From Chloroflexota bacterium (lineage in GTDB: Bacteria > Chloroflexota > Anaerolineae > Anaerolineales > Villigracilaceae), in contig JAIOAU010000008.1 of assembly GCA_019873655.1 (NCBI GenBank), positions 1-64,000 on the forward strand: a stretch of DNA of 64,000 bases, given 5' to 3'. Below are positions 26,186 to 34,711 of the stretch, in pieces; positions within the stretch are counted from its first letter, which is position 1; each line of letters opens with the position of its first letter. Under the pieces are notes generated by a model. It was given only the letters and a program-made list of their open reading frames with translations, did not search any database and was not told where the DNA came from. The position numbers were made by a program, and so were the translations under genes.

Positions 26186-28252
26186 ATGAAAGCACATCAA
26201 GCCAGCGGCATCGAACGCCACGCCATCCTGTTGAACGCGGCGGCGCGCGTCTCGCGCAGCATCGCCTCCATCCTCGACCTGAACCTGCTGCTCAACCGCA
26301 CCGTGGACATCATCTGCGACGAGTTCAAGTTCTACTACGCCGGCGTCTTCCTGGTGGACGAAAGCGGCAGTTGGGCGGTGTTGGCAGCCGGACGCGGCGA
26401 GCCCGGCCGCGCCATGCTGGCCGAGGGACACAAACTGCACATCGGCGGCAACTCGATGGTCGGGGCGGCCATCGCCAACCGCGAGGCCCGCATCGCCCTC
26501 GACGTCGGCGCGGAAGCCGTCCACTTTAAGAATCCCCACCTGCTGCGGACTCGCTCCGAGATGGCCCTGCCGCTCATCGCCGGCGACGAGGTCATCGGCG
26601 CCCTGACCGTCCAGAGCGAACTGGAGGCCGCCTTCAAAGAGGAGGACATCGCCGCCCTGCAGACCATGGCCGACCAATTGGCCGTGGCCATCGCCAACGC
26701 CCGCCTGCATCGCCAGAACCAAACCCTCCTGCGCCAGGCCGAGCGGCGCGCCCGCCTCCTGCGCGCCGCCAACACCGTCGGGCGCGAGGCGACCTCCATC
26801 CTCGACATCGACCGCCTCCTGCCGCGCATGGTGGACATCGTCGTCGAAGCCTACGGCTTCTACTACGCCGGCGTCTTCTTGGTGGACGAGAGCGGCGAAT
26901 GGGCCGTCCTGCGCGCCGGCTACGGGGAGGCCGGCAAGGCCATGCTGGCCGAGGGCCACAAACTCCAGGTCGGCGGCAACTCGATGATCGGCACCTGCAT
27001 CCGCCTGGGCGAGGCGCGCATCGCCCTCGACGTCGGCGAGGAACGCGTCCACTTCAAGAATCCGCATCTGCCCCACACGCGCTCCGAAATGGCCCTGCCG
27101 CTCATCTTCGGCGGCAAAGTGCTGGGGGCGATCACCATCCAAAGCAAGGAGGAACGCGCCTTCAGCCCCGATGACATCACCACCCTGCAGACCATGGCCG
27201 ACCATCTGGCCGTGGCCGTCCAGAACGCCTATACCCTGGAAGCCCTCCAGGCCGCCCACGCCGAACTGCTGCGCACCAAGGTCTACGAGGCGCTGACGGT
27301 CGCCACCACCGAAGCCATCCACTGGATCGGCAACAAGGCCATGCCCATCACTATGACCATCGCCCGCCTGCAGGAAGACCTGGCCAGCGGCCAGCCCGAC
27401 CTGGACTCCCTGAAAGAAGACCTGGCGCTGATCGCCGAATCGGCGCAGACCATCCTGGAAGTGAAAGAACAACTCATCGGCCAGGCGCGCGAACAGAAAC
27501 CGCGCCCCGTCCTCCTGGCCGACGTCCTGCAGGCGGCCATCCGCCAGAGCCAGGTCGAGGCCGTCGAAAGCGAGATTGCCGCCAACGCCGCCTACGTCAT
27601 TGCCGACAGCACCCAACTGACGCGCGTCCTCGTCAACCTGCTCCGCAATGCCAGCGAGGCCGGGGCGAAACAGATCACCGTCCGCGCCCGGACCGGGAGC
27701 GAAAAAGGCTCCGTCCGCATCACCGTCGCCGACAACGGCGCCGGCATGGACGCCGAAATCCTGGCGAAATGCTGGTCGCCGTTCTACACCACCAAACCGG
27801 GGCGCCACGGCCTGGGCCTGCCCGCCGCGCTGCACGTCATCACACAATTGCAGGGACAGATTTCCATCAAGAGTCAGGCCGGGAAAGGGACCACCGTCGA
27901 GATCCTCCTGCCTGCCGCCAATCCCCTGCTCGGCGACCTGGGCAAGACGCCCAACATCCTTCTGATCGACGATGACGACGAATGGGCGCGTTTCTTCCTG
28001 AAGACCATCCGCACCGCCGAGCGGGCAGACCGGCCCTCCGAGAAAGCCGACCTCATTCTGCTCGACGAATTCGCCGAGGGCTTCGAACCGGCTCTGAAGG
28101 CCATCCAGAAGGCGGGCCTGCTCGGCAAGACCATCGTCGTCACCGCCGCGCTGGACGTGGACCGGCTGACGCGCCTCCTGAGGCTGGGCGTCAAGGACGT
28201 CAAACTCAAGCCCTACAGCCCGGCCGAAATCCCGGCCCTGTGGGAGAAATAG
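26186..28252 (+). CDS. Double-GAF histidine kinase with C-terminal receiver-like domain
   Basis: 688 residues. Two closely similar GAF domains (about 20-180 and 195-350; both carry YYAGVFLVDESG, GGNSM and HFKNPHL), a product of duplication. Kinase core: EAIHWIGNKA phosphoacceptor helix, NLLRNASEAG, DNGAGMD, and HGLGLPAALHVI. The C-terminal 100 residues are a compact receiver (ILLIDDDDEW, LILLDEF, VVTAALD, VKLKPYSP). Cytoplasmic. GAF sequences also match the GAF of the first kinase, so the two may sense the same or paired ligands. Confidence 0.9.
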   Translation: MKAHQASGIERHAILLNAAARVSRSIASILDLNLLLNRTVDIICDEFKFYYAGVFLVDESGSWAVLAAGRGEPGRAMLAEGHKLHIGGNSMVGAAIANREARIALDVGAEAVHFKNPHLLRTRSEMALPLIAGDEVIGALTVQSELEAAFKEEDIAALQTMADQLAVAIANARLHRQNQTLLRQAERRARLLRAANTVGREATSILDIDRLLPRMVDIVVEAYGFYYAGVFLVDESGEWAVLRAGYGEAGKAMLAEGHKLQVGGNSMIGTCIRLGEARIALDVGEERVHFKNPHLPHTRSEMALPLIFGGKVLGAITIQSKEERAFSPDDITTLQTMADHLAVAVQNAYTLEALQAAHAELLRTKVYEALTVATTEAIHWIGNKAMPITMTIARLQEDLASGQPDLDSLKEDLALIAESAQTILEVKEQLIGQAREQKPRPVLLADVLQAAIRQSQVEAVESEIAANAAYVIADSTQLTRVLVNLLRNASEAGAKQITVRARTGSEKGSVRITVADNGAGMDAEILAKCWSPFYTTKPGRHGLGLPAALHVITQLQGQISIKSQAGKGTTVEILLPAANPLLGDLGKTPNILLIDDDDEWARFFLKTIRTAERADRPSEKADLILLDEFAEGFEPALKAIQKAGLLGKTIVVTAALDVDRLTRLLRLGVKDVKLKPYSPAEIPALWEK

Positions 28253-28272
28253 AACCCCAACACCGAGAGCAA

Positions 28273-28307
28273 AAACCCGGCCTCTTCGAGAGACCGGGTT
28301 TCTGTTT
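28273..28307. terminator. Shared terminator of kinase operon and RsmF-like gene
   Basis: AAACCCGG-CTCT...AGAG-CCGGGTTT hairpin with TTTCTGTTT on the plus side, between convergent genes. Confidence 0.8.
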
Positions 28308-28324
28308 ACCGAAGAACTACCCCT

Positions 28325-30046
28325 TCACCCCATCCAACCCCTCGGATAGTGATTCTTGACCACCGCGCCGACGCGCTTGCCCCATCCCAGCGGCCAGCCG
28401 TCCACCGTGACCAGCAGCCAGCCGGCCTCCCCTGCCGAGGTCAGCGGCTCGCCGCGCAGGTAGGCGGCCAGGGCCGGGTCGCCGGGAGACAGGTCCAGGG
28501 TCCGGCGCGCCCCGCCGGGGCGCAGAAACAGCGCCAGCGGATGGGCCGGTTCGAAGCGGCCGGTCTTGAACGTCCCCACCCAGACGCCGGGATGGACGAG
28601 GCGCAAATTTCCAAAATCCGGCATCTCCTCCGGGACGAGGTACAAGCGCTCGCCGCGCACCCGCAGCCGTTCGGCGGGAAACTCGACGGTCAGCGCGGCT
28701 TCGCGGAACGCCTCCCAGTCCGCCCATTGCGCCCGCGTCGGAGGGTTCAAGCGCCCAGGCCGCCCCGCCGTCTTCCCCCGCTTCTCCGCGTCGGCGTCCA
28801 TCGAGACTCGCCGCAGCAGACAGACAAAATGCCCCTCGCCGGCAATCCGATGGGGGAACAGGCGCACTGCGCCCTCCAATTCTTTTGTGTGCAAGCCGGC
28901 CCACTCCGGTCGCCCCGGCATAAATCCATCCATCCTGGGCAAAGCCACGACCTCGAATTCCCTCCCTCCGCTTTCATCCACCCGTCCGTGTAAAAATCCG
29001 TTCCGAAATCCGTTTTCATCCGTGAGTCCGTGACCAAGTCCGTTGATGAAATCCGTTCCCATCCGTGAATCCGTGACCCAGTCCGTTGACCGCAATCCGT
29101 TTCCATCCGTGAATCCGTGACCAAGTCCGTTTCCGCAATCCGTTCCCATCCGTGAATCCGTGACCCAGTCCGTTGACCGCAATCCGTTCCCATCCGTGAT
29201 TCCGCGACCAAGTCCGTTTCCGTAATCCGTTTCCATCCGTGATTCCGTGACCAAGTCCGTTGACCGCAATCCGTTCCCATCCGTGAATCCGTGACAAAGT
29301 CCGTTGACCACCGCCTCATTCTCCTCCGGCGCGAACGTGCAGGTGGAATACAGCAAATACCCGCCCGGCCGGACGAGTTTTCTGGCTACACGCAAGATGT
29401 TGGTCTGGCGCGCCGCGCAGCCCGCCACCATCTCCGGCGACCAGTCGCGCCGCGCCCCCATGTCTTTGCGGAACATGCCCTCCCCCGAACAGGGCGCATC
29501 GACCAGGACGCGGTCGAAGAACGCCCCGAAGTGGTCGGCCAGGCGTTCGGGCGTCTCGTTGGTGATGACGATGTTGCCTGCGCCCCAGCGCTCGACGTTC
29601 TGAACCAGGTGCCCAAGGCGGCTGTTCTTGATCTCATTGGCGACCAGCAAGCCGCCCCCCTGCATCAGAGCGGCGAGATGGGTGGTCTTCCCGCCGGGGG
29701 CGGCCGCCAGGTCGAGGACGCGTTCCCCTGCTTGGGGAGCGAGCGCTTCGGCCGCCGCCATCGCTGAAGGGTCTTGCAAGTAATACAGGCCGGCCAGGTG
29801 ATAGGGATGCCTGCCAGGCCGCTCCTCCCCCTCCAAAAAGAAAGCCGCCGGACACCACGGCACTCGCCCCCCCAGCGGAAAAGGGGCGATCTTCTCGAAC
29901 GCCTCCGCGCTCAATTTCAGCGTGTTGACCCGCAGCCCGCTGACGGGTTCGCCCTCCAGCGCGGCGGCAAAGGCGGGGAACTCATCGCCGAGCAGGCGGA
30001 ACATGCGTTCAAGAAAGAAGGGCGGCAGAGGCGCAGAAGCAGACAT
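28325..30046 (-). CDS. RsmF/RsmB-type rRNA cytosine-5 methyltransferase with in-frame tandem repeat
   Basis: 573 residues. SAM site LDLAAAPGGKTTHLA; catalytic VDAPCSGEG and YSTCTFAPEENE cysteines; C-terminal PUA-like and RsmF C-terminal region ending AVVKNHYPRGWMG. Such enzymes methylate cytosine in rRNA. Between EENEAVVNGL and FEVVALPRMDG lies about 110 residues encoded by seven 43/44-bp repeats, read in two alternating frames. The start ATG at 30046 is 6 nt after TATAAT, so the mRNA is predicted leaderless; the longer frame upstream overlaps the divergent gene and is rejected. Confidence 0.88.
   Translation of the reverse strand: MSASAPLPPFFLERMFRLLGDEFPAFAAALEGEPVSGLRVNTLKLSAEAFEKIAPFPLGGRVPWCPAAFFLEGEERPGRHPYHLAGLYYLQDPSAMAAAEALAPQAGERVLDLAAAPGGKTTHLAALMQGGGLLVANEIKNSRLGHLVQNVERWGAGNIVITNETPERLADHFGAFFDRVLVDAPCSGEGMFRKDMGARRDWSPEMVAGCAARQTNILRVARKLVRPGGYLLYSTCTFAPEENEAVVNGLCHGFTDGNGLRSTDLVTESRMETDYGNGLGRGITDGNGLRSTDWVTDSRMGTDCGNGLGHGFTDGNGLRSTDWVTDSRMGTDFINGLGHGLTDENGFRNGFLHGRVDESGGREFEVVALPRMDGFMPGRPEWAGLHTKELEGAVRLFPHRIAGEGHFVCLLRRVSMDADAEKRGKTAGRPGRLNPPTRAQWADWEAFREAALTVEFPAERLRVRGERLYLVPEEMPDFGNLRLVHPGVWVGTFKTGRFEPAHPLALFLRPGGARRTLDLSPGDPALAAYLRGEPLTSAGEAGWLLVTVDGWPLGWGKRVGAVVKNHYPRGWMG
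29006..29309. repeat. Seven 43/44-bp tandem repeats inside the methyltransferase gene
   Basis: Units begin AATCCGTT and contain CCATCCGTGAATCCGTGACC. Lengths alternate 44, 43, 44, 43, 44, so successive units are read in two frames (NGLGHGFTDGNGLR and STDWVTDSRMGTDCG), together 29 codons. Confidence 0.95.
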
Positions 30047-30052
30047 GAGACG

Positions 30053-30058
30053 ATTATA
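30053..30058 (-). promoter_or_regulatory. -10 box of leaderless RsmF-like gene
   Basis: TATAAT on the minus strand, 6 nt (30047-30052) before the ATG at 30046. Its partner faces away at 30074. Confidence 0.65.
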
Positions 30059-30073
30059 CCCTTCCGGGCATTG

Positions 30074-30079
30074 TATAAT
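30074..30079 (+). promoter_or_regulatory. -10 box of leaderless creatininase-like gene
   Basis: TATAAT, 6 nt before the ATG at 30086. Its -35 position overlaps the -10 of the divergent gene, so the two should exclude each other. Confidence 0.65.
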
Positions 30080-30085
30080 AGCGAT

Positions 30086-30772
30086 ATGCGCATCGAAGAC
30101 CTGAATTGGATGGATGTAGAAGAGTATCTGCAGAGCGACGACCGGCTGATGCTGGTCGTCGGCGCCTGCGAACAGCACGGCTACCTGAGCCTGCTGACCG
30201 ACGTCAAGATCCCCCTGGCCCTGGCCGACGCCGCCTCGCAGCAGACCGGCGTCCTGGTGGCCCCGCCCCTGAACTTTGGCTCCAGCCCCTACTTCCTCGC
30301 CTACCCCGGCACCCTCAGCCTGCGCCTTTCCACGCTGATGGATGCCGTCGAGGACATCGTCCGCTCGGCCTACGGGCAGGGATTCAGGCGCATCCTGGCG
30401 CTCAACGGCCATGGCGGGAACACCGGCCTCAAAACGCGCCTGGCCGAACTGGTCAACGAATTGCCGGGCCTGAAAATCCAGTGGTACGCCTGGTGGCAGT
30501 CTCACAGCGTGGAGGCGGTCGCCGTCTGCCACGGCCTCAAACCGACTCATGCCAACTGGCTGGAGGCCTTCCCCTTTACCGTTGTCGGCGAACTGCCCGA
30601 GGGCGAAAAAACGCCGCCGGTCGTGCCGTCTGACGTTCTGGACGCCGCCCGGGCCCGTCAGGTCTACGGCGACGGCTCCTTCGGCGGCCCCTACCAGGCC
30701 CCCGACGGCGTGATGCAGGAGATATTCGCCGCCTGCCTGGACGACATCCTGCACCTCCTGCAATTCGACTGA
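30086..30772 (+). CDS. Creatininase-family amidohydrolase
   Basis: 228 residues. The family's metal/active-site segments are visible: GACEQHGYLSLLTDV (usually G-x-x-E-x-H-x-x-H-x-P; the second His and Pro are replaced), LNGHGGNTG and the tail F-G-x-P-Y-Q. Family members open cyclic amides such as creatinine, or act in mycofactocin and riboflavin-related steps. With a changed metal loop the substrate is uncertain. It is 11 nt upstream of an SDR gene. Leaderless start. Confidence 0.8.
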   Translation: MRIEDLNWMDVEEYLQSDDRLMLVVGACEQHGYLSLLTDVKIPLALADAASQQTGVLVAPPLNFGSSPYFLAYPGTLSLRLSTLMDAVEDIVRSAYGQGFRRILALNGHGGNTGLKTRLAELVNELPGLKIQWYAWWQSHSVEAVAVCHGLKPTHANWLEAFPFTVVGELPEGEKTPPVVPSDVLDAARARQVYGDGSFGGPYQAPDGVMQEIFAACLDDILHLLQFD

Positions 30773-30783
30773 CACCATCTGCC

Positions 30784-31581
30784 ATGAAACTCGCCGATAC
30801 TTCCATCGTCCTGACCGGCGCCGCCTCGGGCATTGGACTGGCCCTGCTCGAACGGCTGGCAGCCCACCCGGCGCGCATCCTGGCCGCGGACCTGAACGCC
30901 GAGGCGCTCGAGGCGGCCTGTCGGCGGCTGACGGGCCGCCCCGCCGCCCTGCATCCCTGGCCGTGCGATCTCTCCAGCGCCGAGGCCGTTGACCGTCTGT
31001 TCGAGGAAGCCCTCGCCCGCCTCGGACGAATCGATCTCTTCATTGCCAACGCCGGCTTCGCCTACTACGAACGCATCGAAGTCCCCGATTGGGAGCGGCT
31101 GGAAAGAATCTACCGGGTCAACGTCTTCAACACCCTTTACACCATCGAAAAAATGCAGGCGCTGTACGGCGACCGGCCTTACAAAGTCGTCGTCACCGCC
31201 TCGGCCATGGCCCAGATTGCCGTCCCCGGCTATGCCATTTACGCCTCGACCAAGGCAGCCCTCGACCGTTTCGTGGACGGCTATCGCTGGCAACTGGACG
31301 ACCCGCGCAAGATCATGGTCGTGTATCCCATCTCGACCCGCACCGGCTTCTTCCGCGCCGCCGGGAAGGACGTGCCTTTGCCCTGGCCGAGTCAGACCGC
31401 CGAGGCGGTGGCGCGGGCGATCGAGGCCGGAATCCGCCGCGACCGGACGCGGGTCTTCCCCTCCCCCGTCTACCGGATGATTCTCTTCCTCGACCGCTTC
31501 CTTCCCATGCATCACCTGGTGCAGGCCATCGAACAGCGCCGCTTCGAACGGTGGCTGAAAAATCAAGGACCCGTTTCCTGA
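30784..31581 (+). CDS. Short-chain dehydrogenase/reductase
   Basis: 265 residues, classical SDR: TGAASGIG nucleotide motif (11-18), NAG (84-86), Ser in TASAMAQ and Y-x3-K as YAIYASTK. Asp at the end of beta-2 (AADLN) favours NAD(H). Substrate unknown. Forms a likely two-gene unit with the creatininase-like gene. C-terminus is overlapped by the terminator hairpin. Confidence 0.9.
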   Translation: MKLADTSIVLTGAASGIGLALLERLAAHPARILAADLNAEALEAACRRLTGRPAALHPWPCDLSSAEAVDRLFEEALARLGRIDLFIANAGFAYYERIEVPDWERLERIYRVNVFNTLYTIEKMQALYGDRPYKVVVTASAMAQIAVPGYAIYASTKAALDRFVDGYRWQLDDPRKIMVVYPISTRTGFFRAAGKDVPLPWPSQTAEAVARAIEAGIRRDRTRVFPSPVYRMILFLDRFLPMHHLVQAIEQRRFERWLKNQGPVS

Positions 31582-31597
31582 CAGGGAACGGGTCCTT
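31565..31597. terminator. Terminator hairpin of the SDR unit
   Basis: AAGGACCCGTTTCC, 5-nt loop, GGGAACGGGTCCTT; it starts inside the SDR coding end and serves the converging PDZ gene too. Confidence 0.65.
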
Positions 31598-31616
31598 GGC
31601 CGCATCAGGATTTAAC

Positions 31617-32717
31617 TCAGATGCGTCGCATGGCGCGCGTGAGATTGATTCCCAAATAGAGCAGGCCGAGCGTGAACGGCAATTCGGCGATCAAATAGTA
31701 CCAAACCCAGCCCGGTTCGCTGAAGGCCGTGTCGGGTAAAAATCCCAGCCCAACGACCAGCAAGTAAGCCGCCAGCGCCGTCAGGGCGGCAATCCACACC
31801 GGACGGGTCTGCCAGCGCTGCTTCTTGGTGGAAATCGAGAAGAACCGATGGGCCGCCACGCCGGCTCCCAGCAGGAACAGAATCACCCAGATGACTGCAT
31901 GGGCTGTGGCAGTCAGAAAACCTTCCACAATCAGGGAAAGGAAATAAGGAACCAGCCAGATTCCCATCAACATCAGCGCCAGCCGCGCCCAGTCGCTGTG
32001 CAATTTGCCGTCCGGCAAAGCCAGCGCCAGATAATACAACAAGAAGAGTCCGATCACCCGCAACAGGGATAACAGCCACGCGACATTCAACGTCGCTGCC
32101 CCGTTGCTGACCACATTGGCCATATTCAGGCTGACCGGCAGAAGCAACAAGGCGTAAGCCGCCAGCACGAACAAACTGTCCTGGGGCCGGCTGAGAAAAA
32201 CAACGCTTCCCAGAACCATGAACGCCAGCGTAAGCAACAACGACAAGCCAATAAAATAGCCCGCCATAGCATCTACAGAAAGGCCGGCCTGTCGCAGCGT
32301 CTCGGCGTAATGTTCGGATCGCACGATGGTGTAAGTGGCTTCGGTATTATCCGGCTTGAGGACCGTGATCGAAACCGGCTCGCCGACCCGGCCGCGCAGC
32401 ATCTCAAACGGATCGATGCCCGACCCGAGATATTGTCCATCGACAGCGACCAGAATATCCCCCTCCTCCACGCCGGCGTTGGCCGCCCCCGAACCGGCCG
32501 AAGGGGTCAGGACGATGCGGCCCAATTGGTCGGTCTGCATGGTGACGCCAATGTACCCACGCGTGAACCCGGCCACGGCCGCAGGAAAACCATACACGAC
32601 GAATACTATCATCCCTGCCGCCAGGGTGAAAAACAAAACAAGATACACGGCTGGCCAGGGATGCTTGAGGCGGCGGCTCGCCTCGACTTCTGTTTTGGGA
32701 TGCTTTGATTTTGGCAT
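31617..32717 (-). CDS. PDZ-domain multipass membrane protein
   Basis: 366 residues. One N-terminal membrane helix (about 24-45), then a PDZ domain (about 52-130: GYIGVTMQ, GVEEGDILVAVDGQYL) that would face outside, followed by about eight membrane helices up to residue 360 (LLLTLAFMVLGSVVFL, LLRVIGLFLLYYLALALP and others). No protease motif, so not a site-2 or HtrA protease. Possibly a sensor-like scaffold; function unknown. ATG at 32717 with GAGGAG. Confidence 0.75.
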   Translation of the reverse strand: MPKSKHPKTEVEASRRLKHPWPAVYLVLFFTLAAGMIVFVVYGFPAAVAGFTRGYIGVTMQTDQLGRIVLTPSAGSGAANAGVEEGDILVAVDGQYLGSGIDPFEMLRGRVGEPVSITVLKPDNTEATYTIVRSEHYAETLRQAGLSVDAMAGYFIGLSLLLTLAFMVLGSVVFLSRPQDSLFVLAAYALLLLPVSLNMANVVSNGAATLNVAWLLSLLRVIGLFLLYYLALALPDGKLHSDWARLALMLMGIWLVPYFLSLIVEGFLTATAHAVIWVILFLLGAGVAAHRFFSISTKKQRWQTRPVWIAALTALAAYLLVVGLGFLPDTAFSEPGWVWYYLIAELPFTLGLLYLGINLTRAMRRI

Positions 32718-32758
32718 AACGCTCCTCAGACCAATCAGATTGACTTTCGCAACGCCCG

Positions 32759-32764
32759 ATTATA
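32759..32764 (-). promoter_or_regulatory. -10 box of PDZ membrane protein gene
   Basis: Minus TATAAT, predicted start near 32752, 35-nt leader. The rest of 32765-32920 shows no gene or clear signal. Confidence 0.5.
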
Positions 32765-32920
32765 CAACGAAGCGGGCTTCGACCGCAGGGGACAGTTCTC
32801 TCCGCGCCCTACACAGAAAAGCCCTGCATCCTCTCGTCATAATCAGAGAGATCTGCAAGGCATAGCCCGCAAAAGTGGAATACGCCAACTGTGCAAGATG
32901 TTCAAGCAAGCGCCAGAAAC

Positions 32921-34087
32921 TCAAATCAGATTGAGATAATCCAGGATGATCTTTCCTTCTTTCAGCACGAGGATCGAGGTGCCGGTGCGGCTGCCCAATT
33001 TCCAGGTCAGGTAACGGATGTCGCCATTGACCTCGACGCTCTTCAACGTAAACACCCCGGCCGGGACCGAAGCGAAGAAGGTGGAATAATCGTTGCGGGT
33101 GTTGCTGAAGGTACGCGTCACCCGATCGCCGCGCACATGGATGGCATTGGGTTGATAGAGGGCCATCATGGTCGCGGCGCGGCGGCTGTTCAGCGCGTCG
33201 ATATACCTTGCGGTAAACGCGTCCGGGGCCGCGATGGCCGATTGACTGGCAGCGGGCGCCTCGCCAGCAGGGACGGCGGGCGTCTCGGCGGCGGCCGGTC
33301 CGCTAGCCGGCTGGGTAGCAGTCACCTGCACAGGGGCAGGCCAGGCATAGTCCGCAATCGTCCGCCAGATCTGAGGCAAATGCTTGCGGCAATATCCCCA
33401 TTGAAAGAAATTGACGGCGGGAATCTGCAAAGCCCGCGCCGTATCCATGAAATCCAGAATGTCTTCCGGCGTCGGCGCCCAATTGCCGACGCTATACGCA
33501 GGCGCGGTGGCGAGATACGGTTTGGCGTTCGGCAACGCATCACACTGACGTTTGGACTCGCGCAACTGCCAGCCGGCATTATGCGCCTGCTCCCAATAGA
33601 CCTGCGGCATATTGTAGTCGCAGAATTCGAGGAAGGTCGACCAGGGCAGTTCGGGATGATAGTTGGGGAAACGATAGGAACTCAAAGCGATCGGCACGGT
33701 CAGGGCGGCCCGCACCTCGCTCATGAAACGCCGGGCGGCAAATGCTTTGCCGGGCCGCTTGTATTCCTCCTCGGCATTGACGACATACCCGTCCAAATTC
33801 AAGCCCTGGACGCGGCGGATAGCGACCGCCGCCTCGCCCGTGGGGTTGTCGCCATAGACATAATGCCAGCCCCAGACGGCAATGCCGGCGCTGCGCAGCG
33901 CGGCGACGACCGGCGCGGTATAGTCGCCGCTCGTCGAATCCACGCCGAACTCGACCGGGCCATCGGCAATCTTGACCAGCACATGGCTCAAACCAGCCGA
34001 CTTTGCCAGCTCGGTGATAGCGGCCGGATCGCCGCCCTCCGTCTCTCGCAAAATGAATGTAAAGAAACCCTTGCCTTGCAGTGCCAT
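32921..34087 (-). CDS. TIM-barrel-like protein with C-terminal NTF2/SnoaL-like domain
   Basis: 388 residues, no signal peptide. Residues 1-245 resemble glycosidase-like barrels (GWHYVYGDNPTGEAA, DGYVVNAEEEYKRPG, and QWGYCRKHLPQIW) of the GH25/DUF1906 kind; the acidic pair in NAEEEY could be catalytic (inference). A Pro/Ala linker (about 250-285) joins a C-terminal domain of about 100 residues with the F-x-x-x-Y-x-x-A-L-N start of SnoaL-like folds. Follows an HD gene by 12 nt. Substrate unknown. Confidence 0.55.
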   Translation of the reverse strand: MALQGKGFFTFILRETEGGDPAAITELAKSAGLSHVLVKIADGPVEFGVDSTSGDYTAPVVAALRSAGIAVWGWHYVYGDNPTGEAAVAIRRVQGLNLDGYVVNAEEEYKRPGKAFAARRFMSEVRAALTVPIALSSYRFPNYHPELPWSTFLEFCDYNMPQVYWEQAHNAGWQLRESKRQCDALPNAKPYLATAPAYSVGNWAPTPEDILDFMDTARALQIPAVNFFQWGYCRKHLPQIWRTIADYAWPAPVQVTATQPASGPAAAETPAVPAGEAPAASQSAIAAPDAFTARYIDALNSRRAATMMALYQPNAIHVRGDRVTRTFSNTRNDYSTFFASVPAGVFTLKSVEVNGDIRYLTWKLGSRTGTSILVLKEGKIILDYLNLI

Positions 34088-34099
34088 CTTTTCTTCCTC

Positions 34100-34675
34100 C
34101 TATGAACCCTGGACGGGATGCCCCACCAGCCCCAACTGAGGAGCAATCCGGCGCATTGCCTGAATGACATTGCCGACATGTTCCCACAATTCGACGCCGA
34201 ACTCCGCCGTCATTTTTTCGATTTCCTCGCGATTGGCCCCTGCCGCAAAAGCGCGGTCCTTCCACTTCTTCTTGACCGAGGCAACCTCCAGGTCCAGCAA
34301 GGAGCGGGAAGGACGCACGAGCGCCACCGCCGTAATCATGCCGGTCACTTCGTCGCAGGCGGCCAACGCCTTCTCCATGCGCGACAGGCGCGGCACGCCC
34401 GTATGGTCGGCGTGACTCAATACCGCCCGGACAATCTCCTCCGGGACGCCGCGTTCCCGCAGGATGGGCGCTCCCTCCTGCGGATGCGTCTCCATATTTG
34501 GATGGATTTCCCAATCGAAATCGTGCAGCAGGCCAGCCAACCCCCAGAGATCGGCGTCCTCCCCGTATTTTTCGGCGTAGAAGCGCATCGCAGCCTCGAC
34601 CGCCAGCATGTGACGAATCAAGTTCTCGTTGTGGACGAATTCACGCACAATCGCCAGGGCCTCGTCGCGGGTCAT
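34100..34675 (-). CDS. HD-domain phosphohydrolase
   Basis: 191 residues. HD motif in LLHDFDWE (H-D, about 50), with upstream NLIRHMLAVE (His ligand) and later SHADHTG, all the metal ligands of an HD fold. Related small proteins hydrolyse nucleotide phosphates; substrate not visible. GGAGGTTGC site before the ATG. Second gene of the SanA-HD-barrel run. Confidence 0.85.
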   Translation of the reverse strand: MTRDEALAIVREFVHNENLIRHMLAVEAAMRFYAEKYGEDADLWGLAGLLHDFDWEIHPNMETHPQEGAPILRERGVPEEIVRAVLSHADHTGVPRLSRMEKALAACDEVTGMITAVALVRPSRSLLDLEVASVKKKWKDRAFAAGANREEIEKMTAEFGVELWEHVGNVIQAMRRIAPQLGLVGHPVQGS

Positions 34676-34711
34676 GCAACCTCCATCCAGAAAGCGGAAT
34701 CTCTGCGCCCG

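Noticed and set aside
29006-29309. CRISPR array
   Set aside because: Units are near-identical along their whole length with no unique spacers, no cas genes nearby, and the frame is coding.
30047-30778. Longer start of the RsmF-like gene across the divergent gene
   Set aside because: The extension is antisense to the creatininase-like gene; MSASAPLPPFFLERMF at 30046 is a natural family start.
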